A DNA stretch of 27,963 bases, from positions 1 to 27,963 of the forward strand of contig JBECKZ010000256.1 in the NCBI GenBank assembly GCA_040235555.1, given 5' to 3'. The notes under the pieces are model-generated. The model was not told the origin of the DNA. It worked only from the letters and a program-made list of their open reading frames with translations, and did no database searches. This stretch comes from RI-92 sp040235555. GTDB lineage: Bacteria > Pseudomonadota > Gammaproteobacteria > UBA6429 > Thiohalophilaceae. Of this stretch, positions 7,284 to 15,749 are shown one piece after another; the stretch's first letter is position 1; each line of letters starts with the position of its first letter. The position numbers and the translations under genes are program-made.

Positions 7284-7310
7284 AAAAATGCCAACCAATG
7301 GAAATCCGCA

Positions 7311-7982
7311 TTAAGTCGCAGTTTGTACGTTAACTTCACTTTGCGCCTCGGCGCGTTTGGCGTCAATGATATTCTTGATGGCAATAAGCAAGCCAAGCCC
7401 GATAAAAGCGCCGGGCGGCAGGATGGCAAGGAGAAACCCCGGATAATCATGGAACACGGTGATCTTCATGGCCTTGGCACCCTCGCCAAACAACAGATTA
7501 AATTGCTGGAACAGGGTGCCATAGCCAATGAGTTCGCGCATGGCACCGAGGGTCAGCAGCACCGCCGTGAAACCCAGGCCCATAAACAGTCCATCCAGAA
7601 ACGATTCTCGCACTCCGTTCTTGGAGGCAAAGGCCTCAGCCCTGGCCATGATGGTGCAATTAGTGGTGATCAGGGCAATGTACAGGCCGATGATGAGATA
7701 GAGTTCGTAAAAATAAGCCTGCATAATAATTTGCGCGATGGTTACGGCCACTGCAATCACCATCACAAAGACCGGCATCCGGATTTCAGGACGGACAAAG
7801 TCGCGGATTAAGGAAATAATCACATTCGTCACGATCAGGACCAGCGTGGTCGCGATGCCAAGACCAAGGGCGTTGACGACGGTACTGGTCACTGCAAGTA
7901 GCGGACACAAGCCAAGGACCTGCACGGTAGCGGGGTTATTTTTCCACAGACCGTTTTGTATGATTTCACTGTATTGGCTCAT
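7311..7982 (-). CDS. rnfE: Rnf electron transport complex subunit RnfE
   Basis: 223-aa integral membrane subunit of the ion-translocating ferredoxin:NAD+ oxidoreductase (Rnf/Rsx). About six transmembrane helices are visible. LGLCPLLAV (Cys26) and ITTNCTIMARAEAFASK (Cys109) are the conserved cysteine motifs shared with its paralog RnfA; in the Rnf/Nqr families these hold an iron-sulfur cluster within the membrane. The start is the ATG giving MSQYSEIIQNGLWKNNP, with GAGG upstream, rather than a longer in-frame extension that overlaps rnfG out of frame. It overlaps the end of rnfG by 17 nt and is the last rnf gene of the operon. Confidence 0.95.
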   Translation of the reverse strand: MSQYSEIIQNGLWKNNPATVQVLGLCPLLAVTSTVVNALGLGIATTLVLIVTNVIISLIRDFVRPEIRMPVFVMVIAVAVTIAQIIMQAYFYELYLIIGLYIALITTNCTIMARAEAFASKNGVRESFLDGLFMGLGFTAVLLTLGAMRELIGYGTLFQQFNLLFGEGAKAMKITVFHDYPGFLLAILPPGAFIGLGLLIAIKNIIDAKRAEAQSEVNVQTAT

Positions 7983-8604
7983 GAGGTACCTCAGTCTTGA
8001 ACAGTTCGTCGTGGTGATCCTTGAAGTACTGCAAAGTATTATAGACCGCCTTGGTGACGGCGCGAGAACTGATCGTGGCGCTGGTGATTTGATCGAATGC
8101 ACCACCATCGCGTTTGACTTTCCAGTTCGTCGGTGTGGGGTTGCTGAGTGAGTGGTTATTGAACTGCAGGATCCAGTTGGATTTGCGGATATCGATGTTA
8201 TCACCCAGTCCTGGTGTCTCCTGATGATCGGTTACTCGCACACCCAATAGCGAGCCATCGACACGTATGCCCACCAGCATCTCGATATTGCCGCTGTAGC
8301 CATCGGGCGCAATGCTTTGAATGATCGCTGCGACCGGCTTGCCATCCTTGCGGGCGCGATACACGATCATCGGATGCTTGCTGCCGAGCCGTGGGTCGGT
8401 GACTTTAATCGTATCGCTTTCCAGGTCATTGTCATGCGCCTTTGGCGAAATGATTTCGTGTAATTTGTTTAGTGTGTACTGCTGTTTATTGAATGCGACT
8501 TGTTCGACGGTGTGCTCATTGGTATATGCCACCATGGCGGTGCCGACGATGGCAAAGATGCCAAGCAGTGAGGCACTGATCAGCATGTTCTTGCCAACAC
8601 TCAT
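7966..8604 (-). CDS. rnfG: Rnf electron transport complex subunit RnfG
   Basis: 212-aa subunit with one N-terminal transmembrane helix (about residues 7-27) and a periplasmic FMN-binding domain. The flavinylation motif is ITSATISS, with Thr177 as the expected phosphoester attachment site for FMN. ETPGLGDNI, a conserved segment of the FMN-binding family, is at about 129-137. Its ATG overlaps the rnfD stop by 4 nt. An ApbE flavin transferase would be needed to load FMN; no apbE gene is in this window. Confidence 0.96.
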   Translation of the reverse strand: MSVGKNMLISASLLGIFAIVGTAMVAYTNEHTVEQVAFNKQQYTLNKLHEIISPKAHDNDLESDTIKVTDPRLGSKHPMIVYRARKDGKPVAAIIQSIAPDGYSGNIEMLVGIRVDGSLLGVRVTDHQETPGLGDNIDIRKSNWILQFNNHSLSNPTPTNWKVKRDGGAFDQITSATISSRAVTKAVYNTLQYFKDHHDELFKTEVPHEPIQ

Positions 8605-9641
8605 GATGACTTGCCCTGATCGTGGCCGAATACCCGCGGTTGGGTGTATTGGTCAATCGTGGGTGCTGCCAGATTCATCAGTAACACGCCAAAGGCCACA
8701 CCATCGGGATAGCCACCCCAGGTCCGGATGACATAGGTGATGATGCCGATACCAGCACCGTAGATAAGCCGACCGCGGGGTGTGGTGCTGGCGGTGACCG
8801 GGTCGGTCGCGATAAAGAAGGCGCCCAGCATACTGGCGCCGCCGAATAAGTGAAACAGGGGATTGGGATAGTGGGCGGAGTTCACTAGCCAGGCGATGGT
8901 GGAGATCACGGCGAGGCTGCCGAGCATAGCCAGTGGTATATGCCAGCCGATGACACGCTTATAAATAAGGAACAACCCACCGACCAGAAACATCAGGCTG
9001 ACCCAGTCCCAGCCGACACCAAACAAGCCGCTGAATTGATGAAAGCTGGTAACAGTTTGACTCACGGTTTTGCGCAGACCCAGCTGGATATGTAGTTTGT
9101 CCAGTGGCGTGGCCTGGGTGAGGGCATCGTAGCTGGTATTGGCTGGCAGCATACCGAGAATGTTGTAACGCAGGTTGTCTAACAGGCTCAGGCTCAATTG
9201 TTCGTGGCGCGCGGGCAACCAGGCGGTCATGTATTTGGGAAAAGCGATCAGCAACATGGCGTAGCCGACCATGGCTGGGTTAAACGGGTTATAACCCAGG
9301 CCGCCGTACAGATGCTTGGCCAGGATGATGGCGAACATGGTGGCCAGCATAGCCACCCACCATGGCAGGATCGGTGGCAGCGCCAGTGCCAGCAGTAGTG
9401 CTGTCACCAGCGCGCTGAAGTCAGTGAGATAAGGCCAGGCCGGACGCTGGCGCAGACGCATGATACCGGCTTCGCACAACAACGCCGTGGTGACACACAC
9501 GATGCTGTTAATGATGACACCCCAGCCGAAAAAATATACATAGGCGATAAAGCCCGGGATTAAGCCCAGCACAACTAATAGCATCATGCGGCTGACACTG
9601 TTGCTGAACAGGGTGTGGGGCGAACTGATGATCTGACTCAC
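8601..9641 (-). CDS. rnfD: Rnf electron transport complex subunit RnfD
   Basis: 346-aa polytopic membrane subunit related to NqrB. Hydrophobic segments run through most of the protein. GLGYNPFNPAMVGYAML (about 114-130) and the ATDPVTAST segment near the C-terminus are family signatures. LTQATPLD (174-181) corresponds to the region where RnfD carries covalent FMN, so Thr178 is the likely attachment residue. The start codon is GTG, overlapping the rnfC stop in a GTGA junction. Confidence 0.95.
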   Translation of the reverse strand: MSQIISSPHTLFSNSVSRMMLLVVLGLIPGFIAYVYFFGWGVIINSIVCVTTALLCEAGIMRLRQRPAWPYLTDFSALVTALLLALALPPILPWWVAMLATMFAIILAKHLYGGLGYNPFNPAMVGYAMLLIAFPKYMTAWLPARHEQLSLSLLDNLRYNILGMLPANTSYDALTQATPLDKLHIQLGLRKTVSQTVTSFHQFSGLFGVGWDWVSLMFLVGGLFLIYKRVIGWHIPLAMLGSLAVISTIAWLVNSAHYPNPLFHLFGGASMLGAFFIATDPVTASTTPRGRLIYGAGIGIITYVIRTWGGYPDGVAFGVLLMNLAAPTIDQYTQPRVFGHDQGKSS

Positions 9642-11200
9642 GCGGATTCGTCCTTATTGGTAGAAGCGGCCTGTTGTTGGGCGGTCTTTTTGGCGTTGAC
9701 CCGTTCCATGGCGGCGCGAATTGCAGCCTGTTTGTCGTCATCCTTGGCCGCGGCCTTCTCCAGCATTTCTTTCTTTTTACGTTTGCGTGCGTCATCTTCC
9801 TGCTTCTTACGTTCCAGCCGCAGCTGGTGAAACTCGTGACGTTCCCGGGCCAGGTTGGCTTTTTGTTTTTCGCGGTCCTTGGCCCAGATCTCGGTCTTGG
9901 CATAACGATAATATTGCACCAGCGGGATATGGCTGGGGCACACCAGGTTGCAGCAGCCGCATTCGATGCAATCAAACAGGTGGTAATTCTCAATCTTGTC
10001 CAGTTCTTTCGAGCGTGCGTACCAGTACAATTGTTGTGGCAGCAGTTTGGCCGGACACACCTTGGCACATTCGCCGCAACGGATACACGGCATGGGATGC
10101 ACCTCATGTGCAACATCCTGTTTGGTCATGCCCAGTAAACAATTGGTGGTCTTGATGATAGGCACTCCCATGTCTTCTACTACAAATCCCATCATCGGTC
10201 CGCCCATCAGCAAACGATCCAGCTTGTGTTGATCGAGTCCGGCCTGTTCGAGCAGGACCTGCATGGGAGTACCGATGCGGGCCTCAACATTGCGCGGATG
10301 TGTGACCGCATTGCCGGTCACCGTCACAATACGCGAGATAAGGGGTTCACCGTGGTGGATGGCGCGGGTGATCGCGACGGCAGTACCTACATTGTGGCAG
10401 ACCACACCAACGTGGACTGGCAGACCATTGGAAGGTACTTCGATCCCGGTCAGGGTTTTGATCAACTGCTTCTCGCCGCCGCCCGGGTAGCGGGTCGGCA
10501 CGGTGACGACCTCGATGATCGATTTTTCCTGCTCACTGAGCGCGCCCTGCAGGGCACGGATCGCCTCCGGCTTGTTGTCCTCGATACCAATCAAACACTG
10601 CTTCGCATGCAGGGCATGGCGCATGATCAACAGGCCGTCGATGATCTCGCGTGGACGTTCCTGCATGAGCATGGCATCGCAGCTGATATACGGTTCGCAC
10701 TCAGCTCCGTTCAGGATCAGGGTCTCGACCTGCTGTTTACCTGGATTGAGCTTGATGAAGGAAGGAAAGCCAGCACCACCCAGACCCACGATCCCTGCAT
10801 CGCGCACCCGGTTACGTAACTCAGAGGGTTCCATTTGTATGAAATCCTGATCGATTTCGTGCGAGGGCACCCATTCATCCTTGCCATCGGTTTCGATCAC
10901 GATGCAGTCATCATGAATATTGGACGGATGGGCAATTGGACGTTTTTCTATCGCAATCACGGTACCGGAACTGCTCGCGTGCACAGGCGCACTGATGTAA
11001 CCCTCTGCCTGCGCAATAACCTGGCCAGTGAGTACACGCTCGCCAACCTTGACGACGGGTTGCGCCGGTTCGCCGATATGTTGTTGCAACGGTATTGTGA
11101 GCAGCTGTGGAATCGGAACTGGGATGATCGGGTCGCGCATGGAGACGGCTTTGTGCCCCTCCAGTTTCAGGCCGCCATGAAAGTGCCACAACTTACGCAT
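9638..11200 (-). CDS. rnfC: Rnf electron transport complex subunit RnfC
   Basis: 520-aa peripheral subunit, the NADH/FMN-binding entry module related to the complex I 51-kDa subunit and NqrA. GGAGFPSF (141-148) lies in the nucleotide-binding region. Two [4Fe-4S] motifs are complete: C372-C375-C378-C382 (CIRCGECAKVCP) and C411-C414-C417-C421 (CIECGCCNLVCP). The C-terminal tail (about 440-520) is a charged Lys/Arg/Glu/Ala-rich helix, much shorter than the long repetitive tail of E. coli RsxC. The start is the ATG giving MRKLWHFHGGLKL, overlapping the end of rnfB by 8 nt; an upstream extension lies inside rnfB and is not family-like. Confidence 0.95.
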   Translation of the reverse strand: MRKLWHFHGGLKLEGHKAVSMRDPIIPVPIPQLLTIPLQQHIGEPAQPVVKVGERVLTGQVIAQAEGYISAPVHASSSGTVIAIEKRPIAHPSNIHDDCIVIETDGKDEWVPSHEIDQDFIQMEPSELRNRVRDAGIVGLGGAGFPSFIKLNPGKQQVETLILNGAECEPYISCDAMLMQERPREIIDGLLIMRHALHAKQCLIGIEDNKPEAIRALQGALSEQEKSIIEVVTVPTRYPGGGEKQLIKTLTGIEVPSNGLPVHVGVVCHNVGTAVAITRAIHHGEPLISRIVTVTGNAVTHPRNVEARIGTPMQVLLEQAGLDQHKLDRLLMGGPMMGFVVEDMGVPIIKTTNCLLGMTKQDVAHEVHPMPCIRCGECAKVCPAKLLPQQLYWYARSKELDKIENYHLFDCIECGCCNLVCPSHIPLVQYYRYAKTEIWAKDREKQKANLARERHEFHQLRLERKKQEDDARKRKKKEMLEKAAAKDDDKQAAIRAAMERVNAKKTAQQQAASTNKDESA

Positions 11201-11747
11201 GGCCTTCGGCCTCCGCTTGCGGGTAAGGCCAGAGCCAGGTTTGCAGCGTGGTCTCCACCGGAACCTGGTGAATACAGTCGACCGGACATACCGGGATACA
11301 CAAATCACAGCCGGTACACTCATCTTCGATCACGGTATGCATGTGCTTGGCGGCGCCGACGATGGCATCAACCGGACAGGCCTGAATGCACAGGGTACAA
11401 CCAATGCAGGCCTGCTCATCTATCAACACCACGGTCTTGGTTTCTTTAACAGTACCGTGTTCGGCGTTCAGCGGTTTGGGTTCGCGATCGAGTAAATCGG
11501 CCAGGGCCTGGATACCGGCATCCCCGCCGGGGACACACTGGTTGATTTCTGCCTCACCGCTGGCAATGGCTTCAGCATAGGGTCGGCAACCGGGGTAACC
11601 GCACTGACCACACTGGGTCTGTGGCAGGATCGCATCGATCTTGTCGACCACCGGGTCACCTTCGACCTTGAAGCGAATAGCACTGTAACCGAGGAGGAGG
11701 CCAAAAACGATTGCCAGACCGGTAAGAACGAGAATGGCTGCCAGCAC
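11193..11747 (-). CDS. rnfB: Rnf electron transport complex subunit RnfB
   Basis: 184-aa ferredoxin-like subunit. It has an N-terminal membrane helix (residues 2-24), then a 4Fe-4S domain with Cys46, 49, 54 and 71 (CGQCGYPGC...C). Two bacterial ferredoxin clusters follow: Cys114/117/120/124 (CIGCTLCIQACP) and Cys144/147/150/154 (CTGCDLCIPVCP). The start codon is GTG, one nucleotide after the rnfA stop, a coupled junction. It transfers electrons between soluble ferredoxin-like partners and the membrane complex; in E. coli the orthologous Rsx complex keeps SoxR reduced. Confidence 0.96.
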   Translation of the reverse strand: MLAAILVLTGLAIVFGLLLGYSAIRFKVEGDPVVDKIDAILPQTQCGQCGYPGCRPYAEAIASGEAEINQCVPGGDAGIQALADLLDREPKPLNAEHGTVKETKTVVLIDEQACIGCTLCIQACPVDAIVGAAKHMHTVIEDECTGCDLCIPVCPVDCIHQVPVETTLQTWLWPYPQAEAEGHA

Positions 11748-11748
11748 G

Positions 11749-12330
11749 TTACACCTTTACCAGGCCGGCAAATCCCATGAAGGCAATCGACATCAAGCCG
11801 GCAGTGATCAGTCCAATGGACGCGCCTTTAAAAGGTGTTGGCACATCCGCGACGTTGATACGTTCACGCATGGCGGCGAACAGGACCAGCACCAGAGAAA
11901 AACCGATGGAGGCACCGAAGCCGTAAAGGAAGGATTCAACAAAATTGTGTGCCTGCTGCACATTCAACAGGGCGACACCGAGTACTGCGCAATTGGTGGT
12001 GATCAACGGCAGGAAAATCCCAAGCACCTGATACAGCAATGGACTGGTCTTGTGCACGATCATCTCGGTGAGTTGTACCACCGCAGCGATAGTGACAATG
12101 AAGGCGATAATACGTAAATAGCTCAGGCCAAACGGTGCCAGCAGATAGGTATCGATCAGATAACTGAATACGGCGGAGAGGGTCAGGACAAACGTGGTGG
12201 CCAGGGCCATGCCGATGGCGGTTTCCAGTTTGCGCGAGACCCCCATGAACGGGCACAGGCCAAGGAATTTCACCAGCACAAAATTATTGACCAGGATCGT
12301 GCTGACCAGGATGAGTGCGTATTCTTTCAT
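11749..12330 (-). CDS. rnfA: Rnf electron transport complex subunit RnfA
   Basis: 193-aa integral membrane subunit, the standard length for RnfA/RsxA, with about six transmembrane helices. FLGLCPFMGVS (Cys26) and ITTNCAVLGVAL (Cys114) are the conserved cysteine motifs, paired with those of RnfE. It starts 14 nt after the metG stop, so it is probably co-transcribed with metG. It opens the order rnfA-B-C-D-G-E, the usual proteobacterial arrangement. Nothing is missing from the six-gene set. Confidence 0.97.
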   Translation of the reverse strand: MKEYALILVSTILVNNFVLVKFLGLCPFMGVSRKLETAIGMALATTFVLTLSAVFSYLIDTYLLAPFGLSYLRIIAFIVTIAAVVQLTEMIVHKTSPLLYQVLGIFLPLITTNCAVLGVALLNVQQAHNFVESFLYGFGASIGFSLVLVLFAAMRERINVADVPTPFKGASIGLITAGLMSIAFMGFAGLVKV

Positions 12331-12344
12331 GGCGATGCCCTCAG

Positions 12345-14384
12345 CTATTTGACACGCATACCCGGTTGCGCACCGTTATCCGGAGACAAGATCCATAAAT
12401 CTTTGCCACCCGGGCCGGCAGCCAATACCATGCCTTCGGAAACACCGAAGCGCATCTTGCGCGGCTTGAGATTCGCAACCATTACGGTCAGTTTACCCTC
12501 GAGCTGTTCCGGATTGTATGCCGATTTGATTCCCGCGAAGACATTACGGGTTTCGCTACCGAGATCCAGGGTTAACTGCAGGAGTTTATCCGCACCTTCC
12601 ACGTGTTCGGCTTTGACGATGCGGGCAATTCGCAAATCTATCTTGGCGAAATCCTCAAATTCGATTTCATTGGCGATGGCTTCACTCAATTCGCTCTTGG
12701 ACGGTTGACCCTTATGTTTGGTGGTTTCGGCAAGACTGTCTTTGGAGGCTTCGACCATAGCGTTCACTTTCTCCTGTTCGACCCGGGTTAACAATGGATT
12801 GAATTTGTTGATGCGATGCGTCAGCAGTGGCTGTTGGATCGCGTTCCACTGTAAAGGTTCGATATTCAAAAACTGTTCGGACTCCTGCGCCAATTTTGGC
12901 AGCACTGGCTTGAGATAACACACCAGTACCCGGTACAGGTTCAATCCCACACTGCACACGTCCTGCACCTTTTGTGCCTTGTCAGCATCCTTGGCCAGCA
13001 CCCAGGGCTTTTGCGCATCGATATATTGATTGGCCTGATCCGCCAATGCCATGATCTGACGCAAGGCCTGAGCGTATTCTCGTTGTTCAAAGGCCAGAGC
13101 AATACCGGTCCCGGCCTCAACAAATTGCTGATACAGGGCTGGCTCCGCGCATTGCGCCGACAACTGGTTATCGAATTTCTTGTTGATGAAACCGGCGCAG
13201 CGGCTGGCAATGTTGACGACCTTGCCTACCAGATCGGCATTTACCCGCTGCACGAAATCTTCGAGGTTGAGGTCGAGGTCATCGATGCCGTTCCCCAGCT
13301 TGGCGGCAAAGTAATAGCGCAGGTACTGCGGGTCCAGGTGATCGAGGTAGGTCCGCGCCTTGATAAAGGTCCCACGTGATTTCGACATCTTCTGACCGTT
13401 TACAGTTAAGAAGCCGTGGCAGAACACCGCATTGGGGGTGCGAAATCCCGCGCCGTGCAACATGGCCGGCCAGAACAGGGTATGGAAATAAGCGATGTCC
13501 TTGCCGATGAAGTGGTAGACCTCGAATTCACTGTCGGCTTTCCAGTAATCATCAAAATTCAGATCGCTACGTTTGTCACACAGATTTTTGAAGCTGGCCA
13601 TGTAGCCAATGGGCGCATCCAGCCACACGTAAAAATACTTGCCTGGCACATCCGGTATTTCGAAGCCGAAGTACGGTGCATCACGTGAGATATCCCAGGC
13701 CTGCAGGCCGGCCTCGAACCACTCGTTGAGTTTGTTGGCGATGCCACTTTGCAGGCGACCACTCTGGGTCCAGTCGCGCAGCATGCTCTCGAAGGCGGCG
13801 AGGTCAAAGAAATAGTGCTCGGTCTCTTTCATCACCGGGGTAGCGCCGGAAACCGTGGAATAGGGATTTTTCAGGTCTGTCGGTGAATACGTTGCGCTGC
13901 ACACCTCGCAGTTGTCGCCGTACTGATCTGCTGCACCACAATTGGGGCATTCGCCCTTGATGAACCGATCCGGCAGAAACATTTGTTTGTCCGGGTCGTA
14001 ATACTGTTCAATGGTTTTGGTATGGATATAACCCGCGTTTTGCAAGCGGGTATATATCATTTCGGCCAATTCGCGGTTTTCCGGCGAGTGGGTCGAATGG
14101 AAATTATCGAATCCAATGCTAAATTCAGCAAAATCCGCCCGATGTTCCTTATCGGTACGCGCAATCAGCTCTTCCGGACTGATTCCCAGCTTATCGGCAT
14201 TGAGCATGATCGGGGTACCATGGGCATCGTCAGCGCAGACATAGGTACACTGGTGCCCTTGCATTCGTTGGAAGCGGACCCATATATCGGTCTGAATGTA
14301 TTCCACCAGATGGCCCAAATGGATTGAGCCGTTGGCATAGGGCAGGGCACTGGTGACCAGGATATGACGTTGCGAAGTGGCCAT
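12345..14384 (-). CDS. metG: Methionyl-tRNA synthetase
   Basis: 679-aa class I aminoacyl-tRNA synthetase that charges tRNA-Met, cytoplasmic. It shows HLGH (22-25), the zinc knuckle Cys146/149/159/162 (CPNCG...CEVC), KMSKS (332-336) and a C-terminal EMAPII/Trbp111-like tRNA-binding domain (about 575-679, with KIDLRIARIV and NLKPRKMRFGVSEGM). Length and domains match E. coli MetG, which also forms a dimer through this C-terminal domain. It is divergent from apbC/mrp, as in E. coli, with 186 nt between the starts. The close spacing to rnfA suggests one long transcript. Confidence 0.98.
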   Translation of the reverse strand: MATSQRHILVTSALPYANGSIHLGHLVEYIQTDIWVRFQRMQGHQCTYVCADDAHGTPIMLNADKLGISPEELIARTDKEHRADFAEFSIGFDNFHSTHSPENRELAEMIYTRLQNAGYIHTKTIEQYYDPDKQMFLPDRFIKGECPNCGAADQYGDNCEVCSATYSPTDLKNPYSTVSGATPVMKETEHYFFDLAAFESMLRDWTQSGRLQSGIANKLNEWFEAGLQAWDISRDAPYFGFEIPDVPGKYFYVWLDAPIGYMASFKNLCDKRSDLNFDDYWKADSEFEVYHFIGKDIAYFHTLFWPAMLHGAGFRTPNAVFCHGFLTVNGQKMSKSRGTFIKARTYLDHLDPQYLRYYFAAKLGNGIDDLDLNLEDFVQRVNADLVGKVVNIASRCAGFINKKFDNQLSAQCAEPALYQQFVEAGTGIALAFEQREYAQALRQIMALADQANQYIDAQKPWVLAKDADKAQKVQDVCSVGLNLYRVLVCYLKPVLPKLAQESEQFLNIEPLQWNAIQQPLLTHRINKFNPLLTRVEQEKVNAMVEASKDSLAETTKHKGQPSKSELSEAIANEIEFEDFAKIDLRIARIVKAEHVEGADKLLQLTLDLGSETRNVFAGIKSAYNPEQLEGKLTVMVANLKPRKMRFGVSEGMVLAAGPGGKDLWILSPDNGAQPGMRVK

Positions 14385-14508
14385 GGATGATTCGATAAGT
14401 CAGTTGGAAAAAGCGCGCATACCCTAGCAGTTTTGGGCCCGGGAGGCCAGCAAACAACTGATTTCCAGTCGATTTCCGGGTATATTAGGAAATTCTGAAA
14501 AATTTGTG

Positions 14509-14514
14509 TAAGAT
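14509..14514 (+). promoter_or_regulatory. Possible -10 box of apbC
   Basis: TAAGAT, 56 nt before the apbC ATG and just upstream of the IscR-like site. No convincing -35 is present, so the assignment is weak. Confidence 0.25.
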
Positions 14515-14517
14515 CAC

Positions 14518-14542
14518 GTACCTTAATATTTTACTAGGTTAT
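14518..14542 (+). promoter_or_regulatory. IscR type 1-like binding site upstream of apbC
   Basis: The 25-nt segment begins GTACCTTAATATTTTAC and ends TAGGTTAT. Against the IscR type 1 consensus as I recall it (ATASYYGACT-RWWWY-AGTCRRSTAT) it matches 19 of 25 positions, including the A/T-rich centre and both outer TA arms. Mismatches are at positions 1, 7, 9, 17, 19 and 22. Location in the leader of an Fe-S carrier gene makes Fe-S-responsive control plausible. The consensus was recalled, not searched. Confidence 0.45.
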
Positions 14543-14570
14543 TTAACCACAGTTATTACAGGAGAATGAC

Positions 14571-15662
14571 ATGGCTGATGTCACTCAACAAGCAGTCGAA
14601 GACAAGATTAAAACCTACATCGATCCCTATCTGGAAAAAGACCTGGTTAGCAGCAAGGCGGTTAAGGATATCAAGATCGATGGCGGAAAAGTGACCGTCA
14701 CCATCGTACTGGGCTTCCCGGCGGAAGGCTACAAGGCGCAGCTGGCTGCCAAGCTGAAAGAGATCATCGGTAGCCTGGAGGGCGTGACCGAGGTCGAATG
14801 CAATGTTTCTCATAAAATCGATGCCCACGCCGTACAGAAGGGCGTGAACGCCATCAAGGGCGTCAAGAACATTATCGCCGTAGCCTCCGGCAAGGGCGGC
14901 GTCGGCAAATCAACTACCGCGGTGAATCTGGCCCTAGCCCTCTCGGCTGAAGGTGCCACCGTGGGGATTCTTGATGCGGATATCTACGGACCGAGCCAGC
15001 CGCGTATGTTGGGCGTACACCAGCAACCGGAATCCACCGATGGCAAGACCCTGGAGCCATTGACCAGCTACCACCTGCAAGCCATGTCTATCGGTTTCCT
15101 GATCGATGAAGAAACGCCGATGATCTGGCGTGGCCCGATGGTGACCCAGGCCCTGGAGCAACTGCTCAATGACACCCAGTGGAAAGATGTGGATTACCTC
15201 ATCGTAGACCTGCCACCGGGTACCGGTGACACCCAGCTGACCCTTGCCCAGAAAGTACCGGTGACCGGTGCCGTCATCGTCACTACCCCACAGGACATCG
15301 CCCTGCTCGATGCGCGCAAGGGTCTGAAGATGTTTGAAAAGGTGGAAGTGCCTGTACTGGGTATCATCGAGAACATGAGCATTCACATCTGCTCCAAGTG
15401 CGGCCACGAAGAACATATCTTTGGTTCAGGTGGTGGACAGCGGATGGCTGATCAGTACGATGTCGATATGCTTGGTGCCTTGCCGTTGGATATTTCCATT
15501 CGTGAATCCACCGATGGCGGAAAGCCCAGTGTGGTTGCTGATCCCGATGGCCGGATCGCAGAGATCTATCGTGATATCGCGCGCCGGGTGGCAGCCAAGC
15601 TGTCACAGAAGGCGAAAAACTACTCTGCGGCGTTTCCGAAGATCGTCATCCAGAATAACTAA
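14571..15662 (+). CDS. apbC: Fe-S cluster carrier ATPase ApbC/Mrp
   Basis: 363-aa P-loop NTPase that binds and transfers [4Fe-4S] clusters to apoproteins in the cytoplasm. The N-terminal MIP18/DUF59 domain spans about residues 1-80. The deviant Walker A GKGGVGKST (107-115) and DADIYGPSQPRML follow. The conserved C274-x-x-C277 (HICSKCGHE) is the cluster ligand pair at the dimer interface. AGGAG sits 6 nt before the ATG. It is divergent from metG, as in E. coli, and is followed by a strong terminator before dcd. Its natural clients include Fe-S enzymes; Rnf and endonuclease III are encoded nearby, though a functional link is only inferred. Confidence 0.96.
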   Translation: MADVTQQAVEDKIKTYIDPYLEKDLVSSKAVKDIKIDGGKVTVTIVLGFPAEGYKAQLAAKLKEIIGSLEGVTEVECNVSHKIDAHAVQKGVNAIKGVKNIIAVASGKGGVGKSTTAVNLALALSAEGATVGILDADIYGPSQPRMLGVHQQPESTDGKTLEPLTSYHLQAMSIGFLIDEETPMIWRGPMVTQALEQLLNDTQWKDVDYLIVDLPPGTGDTQLTLAQKVPVTGAVIVTTPQDIALLDARKGLKMFEKVEVPVLGIIENMSIHICSKCGHEEHIFGSGGGQRMADQYDVDMLGALPLDISIRESTDGGKPSVVADPDGRIAEIYRDIARRVAAKLSQKAKNYSAAFPKIVIQNN

Positions 15663-15684
15663 GCAAAAGTTTAGTGGTGAAATG

Positions 15685-15713
15685 AAAGGCGCTGCCATCG
15701 GCAGCGCCTTTTT
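15685..15713 (+). terminator. Intrinsic terminator of apbC
   Basis: Perfect 9-bp stem GGCGCTGCC / GGCAGCGCC with a 3-nt loop (ATC), flanked by AAA and TTTTT, 22 nt after the apbC stop. It is followed at once by the dcd -10 box. Confidence 0.92.
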
Positions 15714-15717
15714 CGTT

Positions 15718-15723
15718 TATAAT
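15718..15723 (+). promoter_or_regulatory. dcd -10 box
   Basis: Perfect TATAAT 26 nt before the dcd ATG. The -35 position would fall inside the apbC terminator stem and shows no consensus. A strong ribosome-binding site AGGGGAG (15738-15744) lies 5 nt before the start. Confidence 0.5.
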
Positions 15724-15749
15724 GCCGGCCGGATTACAGGGGAGAATTT

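Noticed and set aside
7983..8204. 74-codon N-terminal extension of rnfE
   Set aside because: It lies inside rnfG in a different frame, is low-complexity Ser/Thr/Arg and not RnfE-like; the ATG at 7982 gives the family N-terminus.
11201..11323. 41-codon N-terminal extension of rnfC
   Set aside because: It lies inside rnfB out of frame and is Arg-rich, unlike RnfC; the ATG at 11200 is in the usual coupled position.
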